Positions 11,033-22,659 of a DNA stretch of 64,000 bases are shown here, in pieces; within the stretch, counting starts at the first letter, position 1, and each line of letters begins with the position of its first letter. Under the pieces are notes generated by a model, which saw nothing but the letters and a program-made list of their open reading frames with translations, made no database searches and was not told where the DNA came from. A program made the position numbers and the translations under genes. The DNA comes from Ceratothoa steindachneri (Eukaryota > Arthropoda > Malacostraca > Isopoda > Cymothoidae): NCBI GenBank assembly GCA_963969495.1, contig OZ018331.1:150348761-150412760 (forward strand), given 5' to 3'.

Positions 11033-11640
11033 TCTAAGATCGTTGACTAAGCTGTTTACGATGAGGTTACGGGAATGGAGGCTGCATTTGAATTGCCCAT
11101 CTCACAAATTAAAATTGAGAATATCTCTTATTAATATAGATTCTACTATTTTTCTTTTACGGAAACCTTTACAATTATATATTATTTACGCCTTTGAATA
11201 GTCAATTTGGTGGTTGAAACTGCTAATATGATTAAAAATACTGGATGCGGTACTGCCTCGTCTGACATCACCTTTATGTTCATAAATTCGTTTTGTTAAG
11301 GTTCTTCCGGTCTCTCCTATGTAGAATGAGGAAAAGTTTTTGGAGCCACACGGGATTAGATATACACCTGCTTCATTTGGCTGATCCATGGGCTTGGTCA
11401 AAGGGAAAGATTTAGGGATAGAAAAAGGGTATTTAAATGTGGTTAGGCCTGGAGAAATACCTTTGTTCACTCCCCTGAAGAGGGAAGAAAAAGGGAGAGA
11501 TAGACGATTCGTATTACTAAATTTGTTTTTACCTTTGGGACGGTAATGAGTAGATTTTTCTTTAGATAAACTTTCATTGATCCCATGGACGGTAGGGGAA
11601 TAATTTAATTCAATAAAACTGCATGTTATATATATAATCT
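11033..11640 (-). pseudogene. Penelope-like element fragment D, linker plus GIY-YIG plus tail (unit 1)
   Basis: Minus strand from about 11615: a linker containing STHYRPKGKNKFSNTN, then GVYLIPCGS and FSSFYIGETGRTLTKRIYEH, the two signature motifs of a GIY-YIG nuclease with the conserved Arg and His. It continues KGDVRRGS, SSIFNHISSFNHQIDYSKA, in-frame stops at 11186-11188 and after NFNL, and the tail RKRKIVESILIRDILNFNL and DGQFKCS. It ends near AACGATCTTAGACTC (11033). The nuclease core is intact but the RT is missing. A different subfamily from PLE B and fragment C by sequence. Confidence 0.85.
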
Positions 11641-12240
11641 CGTCTTCTAGAAAGCAAGGGTGTTAGAATTATTACCCCGAAAGCAGGGCAGAGCTAAGTA
11701 AAATGGTAGCGCTTAAGTGAGAGACATTAGTGTCCAATTGATTTGGAAAGTATAGTGATCTCTCAAGAGACCTTATTCGAACCAATGTTTAGTTCCGAAT
11801 GCCCTCGTTAGTTAGAGTTTAGTTTGCGGTAGGTTAAGAGTTTGAGAGAAGTTTGTTGGTTCCGAAATGGATAGAAGGTTAATAGTTGAAATAGTTGAAG
11901 GACTGAAGGTTAAAAGAATTTATGCGAGAGAGCGGGGCAAAGGGGGGAGAGAGAGTTTGATGGGAATTCGTGGGGAACTCACAGAACCAATGCGAGAAAG
12001 AGGGAATAAAAACTTACCTTAGCCAGAGAACCCGGGCAAGTACCTTACTTGCGAGGAAGAGTCGTTCGCGGTGCCACACACTTCAGAAGTTTCCGTTCGG
12101 CCGAGTCCCAGCGTTTTTAGAGAGTTTTAAGTGTAGACGCTTCCTTCTTTTTCAAGCATCGCAACGGTTCTACCCAGAGTCCAGGAGTTTGGGCAGATAG
12201 GGGTTTCAGCGAGTTGTTTCTTCCTCCAGCTTATGATGAA
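11641..12240. other. Unassigned sequence (unit 1)
   Basis: Between two PLE fragments. Purine-rich (GAGAGAGAGTTTGATGGG near 11950). A 76-codon plus frame (11970-12200) has no recognisable domain. Confidence 0.35.
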
Positions 12241-12447
12241 TAGTGGCCCTTTGTCCCTCCTGCAAGGGGGTTTTCAAGGAATTGTTAGAGTCATTGATAA
12301 GCTTAGCTTCACTGTGTACCGAAAACAAACCCATTCTAACTCGTATATCCATTTCTTTTCTCATCCTGATATTAACATTAAGTGAGCCGTTGCATCAGGT
12401 ATGTTTTTGAGAGCACTTAGGATATGTGACGAACTCCGCCTCCAGTA
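12241..12447 (+). pseudogene. Penelope-like element fragment E, RT thumb (unit 1)
   Basis: Plus strand, about 12289-12447: VIDKLSFTVYRKQTHSNSYI, HFFSHPDINIK, a TGA, then AVASGMFLRALRICDEL. This lines up with VYRKPTHSNAYIHYFS...FLRAYKICHPSYL of PLE B. It is oriented opposite to fragments C and D. It ends abruptly at arm A of the inverted repeat. Confidence 0.8.
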
Positions 12448-13215
12448 ATGTTTTTGTTAGCCTTGCTGGTCCATATGCATGTCCACTTGTTGCGAATGTA
12501 GATTGAAAAGCTGGCGTTTTATCTCCTCTAGTATGGTGATTGCAAGTTCCGACAATAGAGGAGTCCCCACCTTGTTGCATTCTGTCAGTTGTTCAGAATC
12601 TCGGTTGTGATCTGGACCTCCACAAGATATTAAAAAAAATGGGTTAGGGGTTGCTGAATAACACACTCCTCAGATGTAATAAAAAATTAGGTAAAGTTGA
12701 AGTCAGTCACTTAAGCAACTGCTACAAAGTTACATGGCCCACAATCTTTAGTAATCGACGAATTTGATCAGGCAGTGTCGCACGAATATTTCTTTTAATA
12801 TGGGGTTCTCGAACCTTAGAATTCGCACATTTATCATGTGATATTTCTCCCAAATGGTATAGAAAGCCGGGGGACTGCTCCCTATCACCAAAGTGAGCTA
12901 AAACTCATGCAACTTGTTCACCTCCAACCTTTCATATTCCTTGATAAATGTACATTTGAAATCCTCCCCCTCCATCACCATCACCACACACAAACATCCG
13001 GTCGCGTGCTATTTAATAATAAATTTTGAAACAGACCAGAAGTACTAGAAAAGAGATCGTGAAATCAACACGATCTTGTGTTGCTTGTTGATTGTGGGGG
13101 CAGCCATTATCAAATCGCATAATTGCAGCCACTTTACCGGTTTTATTGACTCATATTGTGGTAAGTTAACTGGAGCTGGGACATATGGTAGTTGAATTAA
13201 GGTATATCCCATTTA
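12448..13215 (-). repeat. Inverted repeat arm A (unit 1), unoccupied arm
   Basis: The reverse complement matches 20070-20534 joined to 22224-22522, with roughly 15-20% divergence by eye. Landmarks: GGTCCATATGCATGTCCACT (12469-12488), AATCGACGAATTTGATCAGG (12755-12774), and the hairpin AGATCGTG-7-CACGATCT (13054-13076). It is continuous where arm B is split by a LINE. Short frames here mirror those in arm B and do not match a family I know. Confidence 0.85.
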
Positions 13216-14744
13216 AGCAAGTTGTGATGACAATATTGATTCCAAAGACTCTTGCTGCTGTCATTCAAACATTTCAGAATATATGCACACATGACATAGC
13301 GTATTTATATTTAAAGTTCTTCTAATTTTGATACGAGGTTAGATGCTTCGTTTCAAGTGGCTAATGTCTGATGCGAATCCTCGGAAAAATCGATCACTCC
13401 TGAACGTAATTCAATGAATGTGTTCTTCAGCACTTTTGTAACGTCCACCCTAACCGCCCATTTGATAGTTAATGTGGGGAAATCAATATCACGAGGACAA
13501 ACAGACGCTAGTTTGTTTACACAGCGTCAACAGTTACGTTCCATATGGTTAGATACTTTACCCTCCCACCCTCCCTTTGCCTCGATGTCCCCAAAATCCT
13601 CGAGATCGCTTGCAAGGAAGCATTGCCCTCAACAGATTTCGTAGTCCGTTAATATAAACACATGAGAATGGGATAGCCTTTAGAATAAAAATCCATGAAC
13701 AGTCTCACTGTCCCCTCCAATTAGTGATGCCTATTTTCGCCAAATAGACGAAATTTCACTTTCTCCGACGTAAACCAGAAGGGCGAATGGGCACAACGTT
13801 GAAAAGTGATGCCCCAGGAGAGAGGCTTAAAGGTGGGCCCTCATCTCTCCTCCCTTTCCCTCAGGAGATAATCGACGTATATATAGTTCGATCTGCAGAA
13901 ATGAAAAGAAGAATCGGAGTAGCAATCAGGAGAAGAAGACTAATCCCGGAGTCAAACCGGGAATCAAGAAGAAAGTGGAACCGAGTGGGATTTTCCTTCC
14001 CGAGACTGTTCCTTTGGTGACATCGAAGAGTAGACCAGCGGTATCGAGAACCACTCTCATACCAACCTCGTTTTTCAGAGAAACCTTCTATCTCAGTTTT
14101 CTAAATAAAAACAGAGATATTCCTCACCATTAAGGAATACCAATGCGAAGTTCCACTAGAGAAAAGATTCACCTCTTGGTCACGTATCATCATCGAGAAG
14201 CCTGCAAGTGTAACCCAGGGATTAGAATAACCGTACATCCACAATCCCCTCGCTTATATCTTTAAGTCAAGAAGCATCGGCACGCGCCCCACTTATCTCG
14301 GGATAAGCATCAGCTGGTATTCCCAAAAGGCCTCAACCACCGTCTCCCTTGCTCAGAGAGACCGCCAGCTGTTTTACAGAGTCAGTCTCACGTCTGCAAG
14401 AAGGTTCCCGTACAACTCCTCTCGAATCATCGCATAAAAGAGGTTCTCGTTCAAGGTCATCCAACGCCAGACTCCCTCTTAGTTAAATGTGAAATGAATC
14501 TAAAAGTTATTGATGTTCGTTAGATGCCATTCCATACAACGTGAATTTTTGTGTCAACCATCGCGTAGTACTCATTGGTAGTATTAATTTTTATTTAGAT
14601 CCTCTTATTATAGCCTTAGTATATTTAAAGTTTTAATATTTCAGTTTTTATCCAATTAAAAGTATATTTTTGTCCTAGTTGTTTAATTAAATCCTCGAAA
14701 CGCTGCAAATGGCAATATATATATAGTATTACGAATCCTCCTAG
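13216..14744. other. Unassigned; possible solo LTR from about 13437 (unit 1)
   Basis: TGTAACGTCCACCC at 13437 looks like an LTR start. GACGTATATATAGTTCG at 13874-13890 looks like a core promoter, and CTAAATAAAAACAG near 14101 like a poly(A) signal. I could not find a matching second LTR or a convincing end, so this is a suggestion only. No coding similarity seen. Confidence 0.25.
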
Positions 14745-16190
14745 GTTAAAGAATTAAAAGTAATAAATAAAGCACTCTTAGAGAAAACGGGGACGGAGTT
14801 ATTCATGTACGGAACAAACGTACATACATACTCTGCCGTATACCACGACAGCGGGCACTGAGCGGACAACACATCCATATGCTTAAGATTTGCGAATACT
14901 TCATCGTTTACTTGATGCAGAGAAGCAGTTGAAAATTTTATGTATATATCCGAAGAATGAGATTGCGTCTGCGCAACCATCTGCACCACATGCACCAATG
15001 AGGCTCAACGAATAAGCCGAACATGTCACAAATGCAGCCTGTTTTTTTAGAGGCTTGAATAAAGCTTGTAATCCGTAATATTTTTCAGACATTTTGCTTG
15101 CAACGTCGCAACTCTGACCACGGCAATCCGTAATACATAGGTTAGCTTAACAGAAGATGAAGGCCATTTGAACTACATATAATACATGCGATGTTGAATT
15201 GATACTTAACAGGTAGTATATACTTGGCAGCATTAAATTCAAATGCAATAAGGGAGACACCTTTTTACGTCGTCATCACTATTAATTCTTTACAAGTCGT
15301 GGATGGCATATATGAAAAATTACCATGATCAACCTGGCCGAAACGTGACAATCGCTCTGTTATCAATGGGTCAAACTGCGTCAACAACTTAATAATGCCC
15401 CTAAAGCTTCCATTTTTGTTACCTCCGACAATTTCGTTCAGCCAGGTCTTTCAAAACATCGATAACTCACTCAAGTACATTTCTCAAATAGTTGCCGTCT
15501 TTTTAAAGTTGGACATCCAAATTTTTATTAATATGACATTATTTACGTGCAAAAGATGTGCTGGAAATGAGACAGGTTCCATGGTTAACACTATTTTCAT
15601 GCTTTTCAATTCAATGTAAGTTCTTCTAGTCGTTGAATCCATGGGCAAAATCATCCTCTTTGTTGGAAAACAGTTTGCAACTTCAAGAGTACACACTCCA
15701 GGAAGTTTAGGAGTATATCATCCAATTACATTTGACGGTCTCGGAGTTCGGCAGTTTCTTAAAAAACATGGACGTACTCAAATAGCGTGTGCTACCGTCA
15801 TCATATCTCTTCTCTCTTTTGTTTAAATCTATACACAGCGACTAGTTGTAGTTTTCAGCAATAAAAGTTTGAGGGAAAGGTACCGATGTCGTAATCAGCA
15901 TCGGCCATGTATGCGGGCCTTTCAATATAATTTTTGAGGCTGAAGCGATCGTTGAAGCGTGTTTGGTTTTGGAAGCAATAGTCGATTTAGTTTCATGTTT
16001 ACCCATATCGACTTCATGTTTACCCATATCGACTTCATGTTTACCCATATCGTGTTCAGTTTCCTTCTGTTTTCTATGCTTCTGGTTGCGGTTTCTTCAT
16101 ACCTTTTGTGACACACTGGCATAAGAACGTCGGATATCTCGGTCGAGAGAAGCCATAATCCCAATGGTAACTCCGCCGCCTTACTCACTT
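14745..16190 (-). pseudogene. hAT/ZMYM-type transposase relic 1 (unit 1)
   Basis: Minus-strand order: a three-unit 21-bp repeat encoding VDMGKHE (15988-16050); ILKGPHTWPMLIT; the TTF-type zinc-finger region SMFFKKLPNSETVKCNWMIY, SCKLFSNKEDDFAHGFND and IEKHENSVNHGTCL; the DUF4371 segment SYMPSTTCKELIVMM and AFEFNAAKYI; then TDCRGQSCDVASKMSEKYYG, AAFVTCSAYSLSLIGACGAD and ISFFGYIHKIFNCFSASSKR. This is the order of ZMYM1-like hAT transposases. It has many stops (Trp and Cys codons changed) and the catalytic/dimerisation C-terminus is absent. The conserved HSLN motif reads YSLS. Domain names are from memory of the family. Confidence 0.85.
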
Positions 16191-17083
16191 TTCTTCCTTA
16201 AAGTGCATCCTTAGTGATATAGGGTAGTGTGTGCGGGATGTGCTGACCGGACAGTGCGGCCAATACTTTTTTTTTAACTTTGTTTTGATTTTGAGGTACT
16301 TTTGGTAATGATTATTTTCTCAAATGCCTGAATTTTGAAGTTGGCACCGTTTTGTAGTTGCGCTGTCCCCTTAGCAACCATGTGCTAAGTATTAGTTCAA
16401 CAGTTTGTAGACAATCTCCCGCATGTGATATGGCAAAAGTTCTTTATGTTTGGTGCTGAATTTTAATTGTTCTTTGCATTCTGCAACATTTTCACGCAAC
16501 TCATAACAATTCCAAAGAACCCGGGTAAGTGTTCGAAGAACATTTATGTACACACGGCCATTAAATCATATTTTACGTTATTATAAATTGTGACATATAC
16601 GATAATCACCGATTCGTAGTCATCTTGATTTGATTGCAAATTTGGCTTTAAACAAACGCATGTAAACCAGCGTTAACGCGTTGCTCAGCGGTTAACAGAG
16701 ATATTACGTGCACTTTGACAGCGCAAGTATCAATGTTAATCATTATGATTATAGTATCCACGTGTGATGAAATAAATAAGATGTCTAATATAGTAATATG
16801 CAAAAAGAAAATAAAGTTGGTGGTCATTTGTGACTAGTTTATTGTGAAATCAATGTACATTGAGTGAACGATTATCAAATCAACCCTCACCTAGCTCTCT
16901 TTGGGTCGGCATTTGAGAAACTCCCCGGGTTGATTAGACGAAACCCGATCTTCCAGGAACATATTCTGCTTGTTTTTTTATTGCTTTTACAATACTTAAT
17001 CTTGAATTGTAATGAAGAGCATTATGCTTTCAGTAACTGACAAAAAAATTCTAAATGTTTAAAAGTTTTATTTCTACACACAA
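16191..17083. other. Spacer between the two divergent hAT relics (unit 1)
   Basis: About 0.9 kb with no coding similarity. It would have to contain the 5' TIRs of both hATs, but I could not identify them. The T at 16320 is C in unit 2. Confidence 0.4.
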
Positions 17084-18361
17084 ATGAAGCAGATTCAAGT
17101 TAGAGAATGTGGAGCTGCATATAGGAGGATAAAGAAAGAAAATGATGAATTATTGAAGCAGAATGAAGGATATTTGTTGAAATGTGTAACGCGAGGTGAA
17201 AATCCAAGTGAAATTCCCCCACGAAGTACCGATGGTCTAAATCAGACTGCTGAAAGTGAAATTTCCGTGAGTAGTGTGAAACAAATTAATCGAGATGCTT
17301 ACATACTTCAAGTTGCTCAAAGTAAAACTAAGTTCCATCGAAATCCTGAATGTCAAAGTACCTATGAGTCTGATTTAGATGAAGACAATTAAAATCTTTC
17401 ATCAACTACTCCAGACGATAAAGATCAGTATGAGCCTTGAACATCACAATCAGATTGGGCAAAAACCGAACCTCAGTAGGTGGACTTGACAGATGCAGGT
17501 ATTTTGGCAGATCTTGGTACAACAAGGTAGCTCCATTGTTCAGCATCTGCATAGTGCTTTTTCTGAGGTTATATTGACTATGAATTGTGGTACTTTGTTT
17601 AAAAATGCAGATGAGAAATAAAAAGATATATCGTGAATTTTGTTTTCAAACTTTACCGCAAGGAGAAAAATGCTTAGGGCGTGGATGATTTAATCTCCTC
17701 CCAAGAAATCATTGTACTGCTTTTGCTGTTGGTTATTTGGACAAGGGAGAAAATAAAGTTTTGCTTCTCATAATTGGAGATTAAATCCCAAAGTCGAAGA
17801 ACATGAATCGAGTCAAGCTCATTGCATGGCGTTCACACAATTGAAAAAAATGGAAGTCGAAGTTTGTCTGAGTGAAACGATTAACAAGAAAGAACCGACA
17901 ACTGTCAAAGAGAATATAATAAAGTGTAGGGACGTTCTTACGAGATTAGTGGATATTATCAGATTTCTGGAAAAACCAAATTTGCCCTTAAAAGGACATC
18001 GTGAAGAAGTGGATGACAAAGCCGACGCTGAACGTAAAATTAAAAAAAAACATAGGGAACCTTTTAGAGCTAGTGCAATTGCTTTCCAAATATGACCCCG
18101 TATTGAAAGAACACCTATTTATCGCCTCATATTCAAAATGAGTTTACTACCGTTCTTGGAGAAAATGTAAAAAATATTATAGTTGATTAAGTTAAACGGA
18201 CAAAATATTTTGCAACAATATTTGAGAGCACACCAGATTTATCTCACATGAACAAACCAGTCAGGTACTTTGGTATGTTTTGATTGAAGGGTCCAGTGTG
18301 AAGTTAATGTGGTGGAATTGTTCTTTGATTTCATGCAGACGAAAGGGAAACACACACACAA

Positions 18362-18449
<88 letters not shown>

Positions 18450-19593
18450 ATTATTATGTAAAATTCATATTATGCAATACTTTGACTTTGTCAATTTAAT
18501 TGTTCAATTATTTTACTTAACTTTGTCAATTTAATCGTTCAATTAATTTACTTAACTTTTGTAAATTAAATCATATTTGATGTACAACTTAATAATTAAT
18601 TAATTCATTTATCTTACTTGTCAATTCATTTAACGTACTACTGTTTCAAATAACATCTCTTAAAATTTCACACGCAAACAAACAAACACACGCTTTCAGT
18701 TCGACCTTCTGGAACAATATTCCTTCCCATTTGACTCTCACCATTCTTCGTATAAAGGTCGGTAATCATTCCATCTACAATTAGTCCTTTACCTCCAAAC
18801 AAATCATACTTAGTTAAATCCACTTTCTCTCACAATTCTTTGCAAACGACCATACGAGAGTAGGTCTTAATTATATTTACTTCTCATATTGCAGCCCCTA
18901 ATTCACAGTCCATCATATTCACCATATTATTCTACCATATTATTTCATATTTATTTCACAGACTTCAATTCTCTTCGCATCTTGTTACTGTAAATCATAT
19001 TTTACAATATTTTACATTGTATACCTAATCCAACTTATCTCATTGTACATTCGTTGATTCTATGAATATATGTATATTTGGTTAATTGTTCTTCTTAAAA
19101 CCCAGTTCATTATTTCAAAATTTATATCGCTGTCGTCTTAGCCCTAAAAACTATCAGGCGACAACTTCGATCAAACAAATTTATGGTTATGGTTTTCGAA
19201 ACGCTATTTAGTCTGATTTATTAACAGAAATAAATCACATGAATAACCATATACTATAGTTGCTCAATACAGAAATAATTCTTTGGCAATTTCGTCTATA
19301 GAAAATGATATTGCAAAGAATATAAATATAGAAAGTGCCATCAAAAGATTTTATGATCTAAAGGCTAGGAAAAATGTTTCAGGTAGGCTAATTGTTCATA
19401 TTGTCCAAAATCTTGGTTAAGAAAAACAATATTATTGTTCATTATTTGATAAAAAAAACACCCTAGGTAATAAACTCATTTCTATTATTCTGTATGTTTA
19501 GTTTTTTTCCTGGTGAATTTTTTTAGAACTTTACTTAAAAAGGGTGCCAAACATCTACTTGCCCATGCGCTCTCAACCATAGGGCTGGCCCTG
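17084..19593 (+). pseudogene. hAT/ZMYM-type transposase relic 2 with 3' TIR (unit 1)
   Basis: Plus strand: basic N-terminus MKQIQVRECGAAYRRIKKEN (17084), acidic linker, TDAGILADLG, a TTF-like segment ending in NWRLNPKVEEHESSQAHCMA, then DUF4371 (FLEKPNLPLKGH; after an A-run frameshift NIGNLLELVQLLSKYDPVLK; QNEFTTVLGENVKN; FESTPDLSHMNKP; VVELFFDFMQTKGK). It breaks off at the (CA)n(TA)n tract (18349-18444). Unrelated-looking sequence follows until 19287, where the hAT C-terminal tail NSLAISSIENDIAKNINIES reappears, and CATAGGGCTGGCCCTG (19578-19593) fits a hAT 3' TIR. Multiple stops. It is head-to-head with the minus-strand hAT. Confidence 0.85.
18349..18444. repeat. (CA)n(TA)n compound microsatellite (unit 1)
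   Basis: Interrupts hAT relic 2 directly after its KGK codons. It is 16 bp shorter than in unit 2. The 18446-19286 stretch beyond is AT-rich and unassigned. Confidence 0.95.
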
Positions 19594-20069
19594 ATTATTG
19601 CTTTCCATGTTTTAAATTGAATTACTATTTTATATTACTGTCTGTCATTGCAGGTGTAAATCTTTATAATTATTACATTGTTCAATCAATAAATGAGATG
19701 TAAATATTTCATATAAGTGTGCTTGTAGCGGTCAAAGGTGTATTCCTTTTAAGGAAAGGGGCGGCCAAACTCCCTGCTATGACACTATGCATCCTTCCTA
19801 TTTTAAATCATTTATTTGGATTATTTAATACACTAATCTCCACTCATGAAAATAAAGTATTATTTAATTAAAATATTTTTGACGAAATTGTAATCTTTGC
19901 ACAAACTTAGGAATTTTGTTCACCTTCCCAATTTTAAAATAAAATGATAATTTATTAAGAAAGAAAATGCATTATGTACTACCACCTTCAATACAGCTAC
20001 ACCTTCCATGACATTTCTACTCACGTACACTCACCACGATCACACTCACAATATCCATCACAACATCAT
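19594..20069. other. Unassigned AT-rich DNA (unit 1)
   Basis: Between the hAT 3' TIR and arm B. Nothing recognisable beyond small fortuitous frames. Confidence 0.4.
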
Positions 20070-22522
20070 CCAGTGCGATGGCAATCTTGGAATATACCGT
20101 CATTCAACTACCATATTCCCCACCTCAAGTTAACTTACCACTATATGAATCAACAAAACCGATCGGGTTGCTGCAGTTATGGGATGTGATAATGGTTGCC
20201 ACCACAATCAACAAGCAACACAAGATCGTGCTGATTTTACGATCTCTTTCCCTAATTACTTTTGGTCTGTTTCAAAAATTATTATTAAATAGCACACGAC
20301 CGGGGGTAGGGAAAAAAATTCAAAGATGCATTTATCCACGAATATGGAAGATTGGAGGTGAACAATTGGGTGAGCTTTGGCTTACTTAGGTGATAGGGGA
20401 CAGGCCGCCACTTTCTATACCATTTGAGAGAATTTTCACATGAAAAATATGCGAATTCTAAGGGTCGAGAACCCACTATTAAAAGAAATATTCATGCGAC
20501 ACTGCCTGATCAAATTCGTCGATTACTAACGACCACATTCATTCTAGGATACTCAAAGAAGGCGTAGAAAGTATTGCGGTAGCTATTGAGAAGATATTTA
20601 TTAGATCACTAGAGTCTAGAGAAATACCTAATGATTGTAAATTGGCAAATGTAGTGCCAACTTTTAAAAAGGGAAGCAAAGAGGACCCAAATAACTTTAG
20701 ACCGGTAAGCTAAACTTCTATAGTCTGTAAAATTCTTGAGAAGATAGTTAAGAAGGGAATTTCTGATCATCTAGAGAGTAGCAGGTTAATTAATGATGCT
20801 CAGCATGGTTTTAGAAAAGGTAGATCGTGTTTAACTAATTTACTGGATTTTATGGATTATGTATCTAAAGAATTAGATAGGGGATAGAGAGTTGATGTGA
20901 TCTACTTAGATTTCAGCAAAGCTTTTGATAAGGTTCTACATAGAAGATTAGTTCATAGATTAAAGTTGCATGGGATATGTTGGAAAGTTTTAAATTGGAT
21001 AACTGAATGGCTGAAAAATAGGAAACAGAGAGTTGTACTGAATGGAGTGAGGTCAGAGTGGAGGAATGTTATTAGCGGTGTACCTCAGGGATCAGTTTTA
21101 CGCCCTTTATTATTTATAATCTATGTAAATGATCTTGCTCAAGGTGTAAATAGCAAAGTGTCAATTTTTGCTGATGACACTAAATTGGCAGCTGTAGTCA
21201 AATAGGTTGAGGGTAGCTTTAAAGTGCAGGGTGACTTTAATATGTTGTTAGCTTGGGCTCAGAAGTGGCAGATGACTTTTAACCTTAATAAATGCAAAGT
21301 TATTAGCATGGGGAGAGATAATAGGGAATTTAGCTATGAGGTGGATGGATATTGGCTTAATTCAGTTGAAGATGAGAAGGAATTAGGAGAAGTAGTAGAT
21401 AGGTCACTGAAGTTTTCAAAGCAGTGTATTGAGGCAAAAATAGAGCAAATAGGGTAATAGGTTACATTAAAAGGAATGTTAGCTACAAAAGTAAGGAGTA
21501 CTGTATACAAGCATGGTCACCACATTTTAGACATGACATCAACCTGCTAGAGTCAGTACAAAGGAGGGCAACAAAAATAATAGCATCCCTGAAGCACCTT
21601 GAATATGAAGATAGACTGAGGGTATTAAATATGTTTTCATTTGAAAGAAGGTGTGTGAGGGGAGATATGATTGAGCTTTTTAAAATCTTTTCTGGGATGG
21701 ATAAATTGGATTTCAGCAAGTTATTTGAGTTAGAAGGTAGTAATAGAACTAGAGGCCACCACTTGAAGATTAAAAAACAGAGGTGCAGACTGGATGTTAG
21801 AAAATATTTTTTCACTAACAGAGTGGTGGATTATTGGAATAGTTTGCCACCTGAGACTGTAGACAGCCCAAACTTGAATGTTTTGTTTTCAAGCGCAGAT
21901 TGGATGATTATATGGGGATAGAGAGTTAACTTCTTACTTGGTATGGGGGTATGTTTCTTGACTCATTCCTGTTGATGCAGTTTCTTTTTATTGTTTTTTT
22001 TGGGGGACTTTGATTTTGTTTTTGACAGACTCCTATGGAGGCTTTAAATTATATATTGTAAATGCATGGTTGGACATAATCTTATGGATTGTTTAAATTG
22101 TAGATTCATAATCTAACAAAATCCTATGGATGCATTATGTGGGTATGATTTGATGGATGCGGATGACCTTTGATAGACCCTTGTGGCCTTTGTCATCCGT
22201 GAAATTATGTTATGTTATGTTATGTGGGCCAGGTGACTTTGTAGAAATTGCTTAAGTGACTGACTAGCTTTATCTAAATCTTTACTACATCTGAGGAGTT
22301 TGTTCTCTATCAACTTCTATCCCAATTTTTAAAATATTTTGTGGAGGTCCAGATCACAACAGAGATCCCCCAAAACTGACAGAATGCAACAAGGTGGAGA
22401 CTCCTCTATTGTCGGAACTTGCAACCACCATAATAGAGGAGATAAAACATCAGCTTTTCAATCTACATTTGCAACAAGCGGACATGCATATGGACCAGCA
22501 CGGCCAACAAAATAATCCTCCT
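20070..22522 (+). repeat. Inverted repeat arm B, interrupted by a LINE (unit 1)
   Basis: 20070-20534 and 22224-22522 together match arm A in reverse orientation. Shared landmarks: ATGCATATGGACCAGCACGG, CCTGATCAAATTCGTCGATT and the hairpin AGATCGT-9-ACGATCT (20223-20245). The frame through the distal part (TPLLSELATTIIEEIKHQLF) is also readable in arm A (TPLLSELAITILEEIKRQLF), so an ancestral coding frame is possible. Function unknown. Confidence 0.85.
20535..22223 (+). pseudogene. CR1/L2-like LINE, 5'-truncated, inserted in arm B (unit 1)
   Basis: Non-LTR reverse transcriptase read mainly in one frame: LANVVPTFKKGSKEDPNNFR, INDAQHGFRKGRSCLTNLLD, motif A VIYLDFSKAFDKV (20897), motif B SGVPQGSVLRPLLF, motif C FADDTKL, then KWQMTFNLNKCKVISMG. 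In-frame stops follow PVS, ELDRG and VVK. A one-base loss in an A-run near 21441 shifts frame to NRANRVIGYIKRN, and a small deletion joins SYKSKE to YCIQAWSPH. The C-terminus has RRATKIIASL, RRCVRGDMIELFKIF, NRTRGHHLKI and RVVDYWNSLPPE. The 3' untranslated region ends with a (TTATG)n tail, typical for this group. Catalytic FADD is intact, but the copy is 5'-truncated and dead. Confidence 0.9.
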
Positions 22523-22659
22523 AACAATGAGGCTCCGAGATGTTTTCAATTCCGGTTTTGCAACATTGCCATCTTAGAATTCGGAATCGACGTTGTGCTT
22601 GTTATGTGCAATGCCACTCCGGAGTTTGTGGTGAATGTATAGGGGCTAGATATGAGCGT

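Noticed and set aside
22200..22226. (TTATG)n as an independent microsatellite
   Set aside because: It is the 3' tail of the LINE inserted in arm B.
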